Below are positions 1 to 5,920 of a stretch of 5,920 nt of DNA, piece by piece; position 1 is the first letter of the stretch; each line of letters starts with the position of its first letter. The notes beneath the pieces are model-generated. The model was not told the origin of the DNA, did not search any database, and saw only the letters and a program-made list of their open reading frames with translations. Position numbers and translations under genes: made by a program. Source of the stretch: Candidatus Delongbacteria bacterium. GTDB taxonomy: Bacteria > UBA4055. The stretch is from assembly GCA_003477045.1 (NCBI GenBank), contig DMTS01000061.1, positions 814 through 6,733 of the forward strand, in the 5' to 3' direction.

Positions 1-2249
1 ATCATCTCGGTAAAATATTCAGCAGCATCATCGGGTATAACAACAAGATATTCATTATAGTCGATGAAATTCATTAGCGGAGTGAATTTCCCGGTCAGTT
101 TCTTTACCGAAACGAACTCCATCACATTGCTGAATATTTTTCTCATATCTTGTTCAATGCTGCCTGAATAATCATCTTTAAAACCCATATCCGCGAACTC
201 GCAGTCTGAAGTGAACCCGAATGAAAGCGGGTGACTGAAGCTGATTATCGGCAGCGGATGATACCCTCTTGAGTATGCTATCGGGATATCGTGAATGAAA
301 AGTTCTCTTTCTATATAAGCGCTCAGATTTCTCTGAGATATGAAGCGTGATGAAGTAAGCCTTTTAAATTTCACTCTGTAACGCACATCGGCTCTCGGCG
401 TCGGAGAGGCGTTGTGAACCTCAGGTTCGGAATGTTTTTCCATTATCTGCTTCATTCCGGAAGGTTTGACTTTTTCGGCCAGTAATTCTTTACATTTAAA
501 TTTTCTCTCAATTCCGCATTTTGAGCATGTTTTTAAGCAGTACGGGGTCAGAGATTCATTCCGCGCCTTCTTCCATTCAGAGATGAGAAATTCTTTCTTT
601 ACGCCTATATCGATAAAATCCCACGGAAGAGCTTCTTCAATACTCTTTTCAGAGAGATATTTTGTTGTATCAATTCCTTCTTCTTTGAACACTTTCATCC
701 AGAGTTCAAAGTTAAAAGTTTCGTTCCATGCGTCAAATAACGCTCCCTGTTTATAAGCGGAATAAATGACCTTTGAAAGATCTCTGTCGCCTCTTGAAAA
801 AATAGCCTCCAGTATAGATACTTCAGGATCTCGCCATGACATGTGTATATTCGGGTTCCTAAGCCTTGACAGGAGAATGCCTATCCTTTCCTTGAACAGG
901 CTTAATGATATCTGTTCAGCCCACTGGAAAGGTGTGTGCGGTTTCGGATTAAAAGGTGATATGGAGACATTGATCCGTATCCTTCCGTAGCTGTTGCTGT
1001 ATCTGCCTATGTCGTTGATCATCTCTGCCATTTCGATGATATCCTCGTTCGTTTCGAAAGGCAGGCCTATCATATAATAAAGTTTTATGTTCTTCCAGCC
1101 GAGTTTTAAAATTATCGACATCACTTCGATTATCGAGGAGATATCGATCGGTTTGTTGATGATCATCCTCATTCTTTCAGAACCTGCTTCAGGCGCGAAA
1201 GTGAAGGTGGTCTTTCTTCCCAGTGAAGCCATTACAGCTATTTCCTGGGTGAACGATTCAGCCCGCATTGATGGAAATGAAAGTTTAACACCTTTTTTCG
1301 AGCAGCTTTCATATAAGTTTTCAAGCAGAGGTTCTATATTCGTGTAATCTGAAGTCGAAAGAGAAAGAAGCGATATCTCACGCCAGCCTGAACCGGTGAT
1401 CATCTTTGATGACTGCTTTACAAGATCTTTTATAGATCTTTCTCTGAGCGGTCTGTAATAAAATCCGGCCTGACAGAACCTGCATCCGCGGTTGCACCCC
1501 CTCATGATCTCGACAGACATTCTATCCTGTGTTATTTCCATGATAGGAACGATCGGGCTGTCAGTGTAATTTTCTGGCTTAAGCTCAGCGACAGCTTTTA
1601 CAATGTGAGTTTTTTCGTTTAAAAGCGAAGGAACATAAACGCTTTCCATTTCAGCCATTTTCTTTAATAGTGCTTTCCTCGTTTTTGCCTTCTGGCTGTT
1701 CGCTTTATAATTATCTATCAGATCAAGAAGCTTTTCTTCGCCGTCTCCGATCAGGAACATGTCGAAAAAGTCCGCTACGGGTTCCGGATTGATGGCATTT
1801 ATCCCTCCGCCGAGGATCAGCGGCTTATTTCCCTTTCTGTCCTTTGACCAGACCGGAATACCGCTTAATTCAAGAATTTCTAGTATATTCGTGAAACAAA
1901 GTTCGTAGGGGAGAGTCAGGCCTACGAAATCGAAGTCAGACAGCGGAGTACGCGTTTCAAGGCTGAATAATGGAATTTTCTTCTGCCTGAGAAGGTCGCA
2001 GGCATCTTTTTCCGGAATAAAGGCTCTCTCGCAGACGATATCATCCCGCTTATTAAGTATATGATAAAGAATGTGAAATCCTTTATATGACATTCCGATT
2101 TCATATTTATCAGGATATATAAGCACGATGCTCGTCTTGCCTGTATGGTCTTTTACGATAGTGTTTTTTTCCGCGCCGGAATATCTGAGTGGCGTTTTAA
2201 CGAACGGAAGGAATTCGGTCTCTATTAAGTCCGACAGAGGATTCATCAT
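1..2249 (-). CDS. TIGR03960-type radical SAM protein with C-terminal DUF2344/TIGR03936 domain (3' end outside window)
   Basis: The frame is open from ATG at 2249 to the left edge, giving 749 visible residues; the C-terminus lies outside. Residues about 40-180 resemble the B12-binding-like N-terminal domain of this family (YPDKYEIGMS, GLTLPYELCFTNIL, NPEPVADFFD, IGDGEE). I see no DxHxxG cobalamin-ligand motif, so B12 binding is doubtful. The radical SAM core follows, with the 4Fe-4S motif C252-x3-C256-x2-C259 inside RGCNRGCRFCQAGFYYRP, then SLSTSDY (295-301) and FAPEAGSERMR (351-361). A second cysteine cluster, C571, C575, C578 and C586, follows the conserved WDFIDIGVKKEF stretch. Residues about 622-749 match DUF2344 (RYRVKFKR, SRFISQRNLSAYIER, AYSRGYHPLP, SFGFTSDCEF). 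The substrate of the family is unknown; its habitual neighbours are rng and rplU. The start could equally be the adjacent ATG at 2246, which has better spacing from AAGG. It lies 5 bp after rpe and is probably co-translated with it. The family call is firm; the reaction is unknown. Confidence 0.93.
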   Translation of the reverse strand, partial: MMNPLSDLIETEFLPFVKTPLRYSGAEKNTIVKDHTGKTSIVLIYPDKYEIGMSYKGFHILYHILNKRDDIVCERAFIPEKDACDLLRQKKIPLFSLETRTPLSDFDFVGLTLPYELCFTNILEILELSGIPVWSKDRKGNKPLILGGGINAINPEPVADFFDMFLIGDGEEKLLDLIDNYKANSQKAKTRKALLKKMAEMESVYVPSLLNEKTHIVKAVAELKPENYTDSPIVPIMEITQDRMSVEIMRGCNRGCRFCQAGFYYRPLRERSIKDLVKQSSKMITGSGWREISLLSLSTSDYTNIEPLLENLYESCSKKGVKLSFPSMRAESFTQEIAVMASLGRKTTFTFAPEAGSERMRMIINKPIDISSIIEVMSIILKLGWKNIKLYYMIGLPFETNEDIIEMAEMINDIGRYSNSYGRIRINVSISPFNPKPHTPFQWAEQISLSLFKERIGILLSRLRNPNIHMSWRDPEVSILEAIFSRGDRDLSKVIYSAYKQGALFDAWNETFNFELWMKVFKEEGIDTTKYLSEKSIEEALPWDFIDIGVKKEFLISEWKKARNESLTPYCLKTCSKCGIERKFKCKELLAEKVKPSGMKQIMEKHSEPEVHNASPTPRADVRYRVKFKRLTSSRFISQRNLSAYIERELFIHDIPIAYSRGYHPLPIISFSHPLSFGFTSDCEFADMGFKDDYSGSIEQDMRKIFSNVMEFVSVKKLTGKFTPLMNFIDYNEYLVVIPDDAAEYFTEM

Positions 2250-2250
2250 G

Positions 2251-2254
2251 CCTT
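2251..2254 (-). promoter_or_regulatory. Shine-Dalgarno (AAGG) of the radical SAM gene, next to the rpe stop
   Basis: On the minus strand the junction reads TAAAAGGCATGATG. The AAGG follows directly after the rpe TAA, one base before the first ATG (2249) and four bases before the second (2246). The spacing favours the second ATG, or initiation by ribosomes that have just finished rpe. A stronger purine run (AGGGGG, 2264-2269) lies 14 bases upstream of the first ATG, inside the rpe coding region, which is too far for ideal use. The arrangement suggests translational coupling; this is an inference from spacing only. Confidence 0.5.
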
Positions 2255-2908
2255 TTATATTTGCCCCCTAAGTATCTTCACGGCTTTTGCCCTGTCCGGA
2301 TGTTTAAAGAAATAATTGCCCGAAACTAGACAGTTCACACCTCTATCTGTAAGAAGTTTACAGGTCTGATCATTGACGCCTCCGTCAACCTGGATGATAA
2401 AATCTTTTTTGAGACCTGAACCATATTTTTTATTAAAAAGATCGATTTTCTTAAGTATCGAAGGAATAAATTTCTGACCTGAAAATCCGGGATTGACGGA
2501 CATGAAAAGCACCATGTCGAGATCATCGATCACATAATCGAGAAAATCGATCTCAGTGGCCGGGTTTATAGCAACTGCGGATTTCACACCGAACGAACGG
2601 ATGAACTGAAGCTGCCTATGCAGATGCGGGCAGGTCTCGACATGAATTGAGATCATATGTGCTCCGGCTTTGGCAAAATCTTCAATATATTTTTCGGGAT
2701 TTTCTATCATAAGATGAACATCAATTGTCAAATCGGAAGCCTTCCTGCAGAATTCCGCAATAAAAGGACCGTAAGTGATGTTCGGAACGAAATGACCGTC
2801 CATAATATCCAGATGAAGCCAGTCCGCCCCTGATTCTTTTACGCTTTTAATTTCATCACCGAGCTTTAAAAAATCAGCCGAAAGAAGCGAAGGTGCAATG
2901 TGTATCAT
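2255..2908 (-). CDS. rpe: Ribulose-phosphate 3-epimerase
   Basis: This is a complete 217-residue protein, the usual length for the family. It is a cytosolic TIM barrel that interconverts D-ribulose 5-phosphate and D-xylulose 5-phosphate in the pentose phosphate pathway. Visible hallmarks are APSLLSADF (5-13), with the substrate-contacting serines; LHLDIMDGHFVPN (31-43), supplying metal ligands H32 and D34; DVHLMIENP (63-71) with H65; the flexible active-site loop MSVNPGFSGQKF (136-147); IQVDGGV (172-178) with D175; and the phosphate-binding end LVSGNYFF. By family knowledge D34 and D175 are the acid/base pair and, with H32 and H65, bind the divalent metal; all four are present, so the enzyme should be active. 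GNYFF stands where many homologues have GSAIF or GSYVF, a modest difference. The ATG at 2908 follows a good GGAGA at six bases. It sits 18 bp after the outer-membrane gene and 5 bp before the radical SAM gene, so it is an internal operon gene with no visible promoter of its own. Confidence 0.97.
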   Translation of the reverse strand: MIHIAPSLLSADFLKLGDEIKSVKESGADWLHLDIMDGHFVPNITYGPFIAEFCRKASDLTIDVHLMIENPEKYIEDFAKAGAHMISIHVETCPHLHRQLQFIRSFGVKSAVAINPATEIDFLDYVIDDLDMVLFMSVNPGFSGQKFIPSILKKIDLFNKKYGSGLKKDFIIQVDGGVNDQTCKLLTDRGVNCLVSGNYFFKHPDRAKAVKILRGQI

Positions 2909-2914
2909 TTTGTT

Positions 2915-2919
2915 TCTCC
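2915..2919 (-). promoter_or_regulatory. Shine-Dalgarno (GGAGA) of rpe
   Basis: The minus strand reads CGGAGAAACAAAATG. GGAGA lies six bases before the rpe ATG, a near-ideal spacing, and fixes the start at 2908. It falls in the 18-bp gap after the TAA of the upstream gene (2927-2929). That gap is too short for a full promoter or a hairpin terminator, which supports read-through from the upstream gene. Confidence 0.75.
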
Positions 2920-2926
2920 GTTATAT

Positions 2927-5920
2927 TTAGAAATTAGCCCCAAGACTGAACATATGCCATGGTTTTGAAGCGGAGGAATTAAAATCCCATGCCCATGAAA
3001 CATCGTACCTAAGGATAAAATAACCCGCGTTCATCCTTGATCCCAGTCCCGATGAAAAAAGCAGATCATTCAGTTTTATATTACCGCTGCTGTCCCTGAC
3101 CGTACCTCTAAAATCATCATCCGTCCAGGCGCTTCCGAAGTCAGAAAAAACTACTCCGCTGATATTACCCAGAACCATGGGGAATGGAAATCCGAGCACG
3201 AGATATTTTACGAACGGATATCTGAATTCCGCATTTACAAGCGCATACCTGTTGCCTGATCTTTCAAATAACCGGTAGCCTCTCATCGGATATTCGCTTG
3301 ACGAATAATACTTGTCTATAATCGAATTGAATTCGTAATCACCGTTGTATTTGTAGTTGAACCAGTTTGATAATCCTCCGAGATAGAACTGCTGGGGAGT
3401 ATTGCCTTCGCTTATTGCGCCTGAAAGCCTTAAGGCAAAATGGTATTCTCCGCTTAATCTGATATATTTCCTGTAATCAAGACCGAAGGTCGTAAATTCT
3501 ATTGTGCCGCTTTTATCCGCAGTAATATCATTAGTCTCTGAAGCGTGCAGAGCTTCGAGTCTGGCTCTTGTTCCGTTCTCAGGTCCGTAATATCCCCAGA
3601 TCACATTATCGTAGCTGAAACCTGCGTTGATACTGAACAAAGTATTCGTATTGTCGTGTACATAGGACTCATCCGCATTTTTCCAGATCTCGTTTACTAT
3701 GCTTTTGACACTTAAGTATGAATCTATTCTTGAATACCTGCTGAAAGGGTACTGGGACATCAGATAGAATCCGATCAGTCTGTCCCTGTAGGCAAAATCA
3801 ATGTCGTCCTCATAATCATCCCAGATATAGTAATAAACCACATCATGGCTTATGCCGATACCGAAGTTCATTCTGTTCTTCAGATAATAGTAATACAATG
3901 CGGCATTTGAATTCACAATATCCTGGTTAAGATCGCTCATCACAACAAAACTGTGGTTGGAAAGATAGTCTGAGAACTGAAGGTATGCCGATCCCATGAC
4001 TCCATATCCCGTCGCATAGCCTGCGTTAACGGTAATAATATCAGGAGTGAATTTCAATTCGTACGGTTTGGGCGTTCTAAGAGCTTTTTTTTGTTCATCT
4101 GTCAGCACTTCCTTTGCAGTTCTGTCTAACATGTTCTTTGAAAACCTGAATTTTTTCAGATCGGTTTTCGTATAATCGAATGTGGAATCTTTTTCGGTTG
4201 CTGCTTTAGAAAAATCAGTTTCTTCGTACCACCGCACATTTAAGGGATCTTTCTTTTCAAGGATCAGTTTTTCTGTGTCCTCTATCATGAATATATCATA
4301 ACCGGCTTTGAAGACAGATGTAAAAGTTATTTTGTTGGCGTTGTACGAAGCCTGTGAACACCCGGTCATAAAATTGGTAAGTCCCGAAATTTTGGCTTCT
4401 TGCAGATCTTTATAATAAATGTTGCCGATACCGGTTTGATCCGATATAAATCCGATCCTGTTATTGTCTATCCAGAAAGGCGAGTATTCGCTGAACTCTG
4501 CGGTCTGTGTAATTTCTGAAACAGTATCGCTCTCAATGTCAAGCACATAAATATCCTTAACATTAAGATTTCTGTCTATTATCTTTTCTAAGGATTTCTC
4601 GTTTATTGTCAGATCGGTAAGTCTGTCGGAAGAAAATGCTATCTTTTTACCGTCAGGCGAGAATTTAGGCTCGTTGTCCGAGTAAATGTCGTCTGTCAGC
4701 TTTTTCAGTTCACCGCTTTCGATGCTATGTAAATATATGTCGGAAAATCCGTCCTTTATTCCGGTAAAACATATCTGCTCTCCGTCCTTGGACCATTCCG
4801 GATAGTAAAGACCGTCAAGACCGAATTTCTGTCTTTTTATCCTTTTGCCTGTCTCTGCTTCATATATGAATAAAGCGTCCTGCTCGGAACTTTTTGAGAA
4901 AAAAGCTATATATCTGCTGTCGGGGGACCAAGCAAATCCCGGCCTGAGCCAGTGGAATTCCTCAAAATCTCCGGATGATTGCCCCGATACTATTTTCCTT
5001 ATTATCTCGCCGTCGAAAGATCGCATTAGATAAATATCAAAATAATCGGATTTATTGCTCAAAAATACGATTTTTTTTCCGTCGGGACTTATAACCGCTG
5101 AATTATTGATCGAGTTGCCGTATTTTTCATGGTCGGTCAGTTTAGTCGCGATCGCACCGGGTTCGTCCGTTTTGATCAGCGTATCCCAGTATTTTGTTTT
5201 AAGCCATTTATCCCAGTTCTGCGACAGATCTTCAAAATTTGTTCCCAGAGCGTCAAGAAAAGCATCTTCAGTTGACCTTATTATGTTTATACCCCGCAAT
5301 ATTTCTCCGATCTTTTTACTTCCGTAAGTGTCAGCTACATATTTAAAAAGGGCCTGCCCGCCTTTGTAAGCCATATATCCGTTCAGATAATAGACGTTCC
5401 CGATGTAATTATTGTAAACTGCATCCCTGACCGTCTGGTCGGATTCGCTGTCCCATCCTCCGCGGCTTTCGTATTCGGCGATACCTTCAATAAACCAGAG
5501 CGGAAGATTCATCTTTCCAATCCCAGTCACTATAGACTGATAATTTCCCTGGAACAGCATCTGGTTCATAACAGCATGCGTCAGCTCATGATGTATCACA
5601 TGCCTAAAATCTTCCCAGTTCCCGTCGTACGGAACCACCACACGGTTTTTAAAAAACTCGGTGAAACCGCCAACGGATTCTTCGGGGATTCCTCCCATTA
5701 CATTCGTTTCCTCAAAATGATTGTGCGAATTATAGACGATCACATGGATCTTTGATCTGGGTACATACATGAGATCCCTGTTCAGGTATGTCAGGGAGTT
5801 TTCAGCCGTGACGGCGCAGAAATCAGCCAGCATCTTGCCTCCCTGGTAGAAATATATCCTGAAATTTTCGGTTTCAATATATTTCCATTCAAAGTCATGA
5901 TACTGAACCTTATTTTTTCC
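2927..5920 (-). CDS. Outer-membrane protein: gluzincin peptidase-like domain, TolB-type propeller and BamA/Omp85-like barrel (5' end outside window)
   Basis: The frame is open to the right edge, giving 997 visible residues; the first in-frame ATG (5833) is internal. The 29 codons before it (GKNKVQYHDFEWKYIETENF onward) match the mature N-terminus of this family, so the true start and an expected signal peptide lie outside. Residues about 10-245 form a peptidase-MA-like domain with HELTH (111-115) and a probable third zinc ligand, E145, in WFIEGIAEY. Residues about 265-550 hold six PD40/TolB-like blades (SPDGKKIVF, SPDSRYIAF, SKDGEQICF, SPDGKKIAF and two weaker). A charged linker follows, then from about 625 a Tyr-rich barrel with the Omp85-type RGY (880-882), YALVNAEFRYPF and C-terminal LGANF ending in Phe, the usual signal for insertion by BamA. 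No POTRA domain is visible. It probably sits in the outer membrane with peptidase and propeller in the periplasm or at the surface. Architecture is clear; substrate and role are unknown. It is the first visible gene of the operon, 18 bp before rpe. Confidence 0.93.
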   Translation of the reverse strand, partial: GKNKVQYHDFEWKYIETENFRIYFYQGGKMLADFCAVTAENSLTYLNRDLMYVPRSKIHVIVYNSHNHFEETNVMGGIPEESVGGFTEFFKNRVVVPYDGNWEDFRHVIHHELTHAVMNQMLFQGNYQSIVTGIGKMNLPLWFIEGIAEYESRGGWDSESDQTVRDAVYNNYIGNVYYLNGYMAYKGGQALFKYVADTYGSKKIGEILRGINIIRSTEDAFLDALGTNFEDLSQNWDKWLKTKYWDTLIKTDEPGAIATKLTDHEKYGNSINNSAVISPDGKKIVFLSNKSDYFDIYLMRSFDGEIIRKIVSGQSSGDFEEFHWLRPGFAWSPDSRYIAFFSKSSEQDALFIYEAETGKRIKRQKFGLDGLYYPEWSKDGEQICFTGIKDGFSDIYLHSIESGELKKLTDDIYSDNEPKFSPDGKKIAFSSDRLTDLTINEKSLEKIIDRNLNVKDIYVLDIESDTVSEITQTAEFSEYSPFWIDNNRIGFISDQTGIGNIYYKDLQEAKISGLTNFMTGCSQASYNANKITFTSVFKAGYDIFMIEDTEKLILEKKDPLNVRWYEETDFSKAATEKDSTFDYTKTDLKKFRFSKNMLDRTAKEVLTDEQKKALRTPKPYELKFTPDIITVNAGYATGYGVMGSAYLQFSDYLSNHSFVVMSDLNQDIVNSNAALYYYYLKNRMNFGIGISHDVVYYYIWDDYEDDIDFAYRDRLIGFYLMSQYPFSRYSRIDSYLSVKSIVNEIWKNADESYVHDNTNTLFSINAGFSYDNVIWGYYGPENGTRARLEALHASETNDITADKSGTIEFTTFGLDYRKYIRLSGEYHFALRLSGAISEGNTPQQFYLGGLSNWFNYKYNGDYEFNSIIDKYYSSSEYPMRGYRLFERSGNRYALVNAEFRYPFVKYLVLGFPFPMVLGNISGVVFSDFGSAWTDDDFRGTVRDSSGNIKLNDLLFSSGLGSRMNAGYFILRYDVSWAWDFNSSASKPWHMFSLGANF

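Noticed and set aside
12..140. Exact 13-bp inverted repeat (aaaatattcagca at 12-24, its complement at 128-140)
   Set aside because: Both arms lie inside the DUF2344 coding region, 103 bp apart, with no extension on either side. A chance match in AT-rich coding DNA is the simplest reading.
466..1347. Three plus-strand open frames (466-756, 766-990, 1087-1347)
   Set aside because: They lie antisense to the radical SAM gene, whose minus-strand frame is open throughout and carries family motifs. Their translations resemble no known protein.
1922..2104. Minus-strand frame of 60 codons
   Set aside because: It is a shifted frame inside the N-terminal part of the radical SAM gene, with no start signal or recognisable motif.
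2335..2526. Minus-strand frame of 63 codons inside rpe
   Set aside because: It is an out-of-frame shadow of the rpe active-site region; rpe itself is complete and canonical.
2909..2926. Possible promoter or terminator between the outer-membrane gene and rpe
   Set aside because: The gap is only 18 bp, with a Shine-Dalgarno and no inverted repeat or -10/-35 pair.
3940..4260. Possible separate gene junction between the propeller and barrel domains
   Set aside because: The frame is continuous with no stop and no ribosome-binding site before a new start. The charged linker reads as an interdomain segment of one protein.
4845..5327. Two plus-strand open frames (4845-5033, 5055-5327)
   Set aside because: They are antisense to the propeller and peptidase part of the outer-membrane gene, which is clearly coding on the other strand.

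Overview
The window carries three closely packed genes, all read on the minus strand, so transcription runs from the right edge to the left. In order of transcription they are: (1) a large outer-membrane protein that combines a zinc-metallopeptidase-like domain, a TolB-type beta-propeller and an Omp85/BamA-type beta-barrel (its 5' end lies beyond base 5920); (2) rpe, ribulose-phosphate 3-epimerase; and (3) a long radical SAM protein of the TIGR03960 type that runs into a DUF2344/TIGR03936 domain (its 3' end lies beyond base 1). The gaps are 18 bp and 5 bp. Neither gap holds a promoter or terminator that I can recognise, so the three are most simply read as one operon, probably part of a longer one. 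There is no non-coding stretch over 300 bases, and I found no RNA gene, mobile element or CRISPR array.

The outer-membrane barrel ending in phenylalanine indicates a diderm (Gram-negative) bacterium. From memory, the metallopeptidase-propeller-barrel architecture is typical of the Bacteroidetes/Ignavibacteria/FCB side of the tree and related uncultured phyla. The fused TIGR03960/DUF2344 protein is more typical of Clostridia, deltaproteobacteria and several candidate phyla. DNA composition is moderately AT-rich. A member of the FCB group or a neighbouring candidate phylum is my best guess, but a single window cannot settle it.

Functionally the genes look mixed: envelope (peptidase/propeller/barrel), central carbon metabolism (pentose phosphate epimerase) and an uncharacterised radical SAM enzyme. 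In other genomes the radical SAM family often lies next to RNase G and the ribosomal protein L21/L27 genes, so those genes may follow off the left edge. I see no defence or mobile system. The two most interesting items are the three-domain outer-membrane protein, a tripartite surface or periplasmic protein with an intact zinc site and no POTRA domains in view, and the radical SAM protein with a second cysteine cluster after its core.
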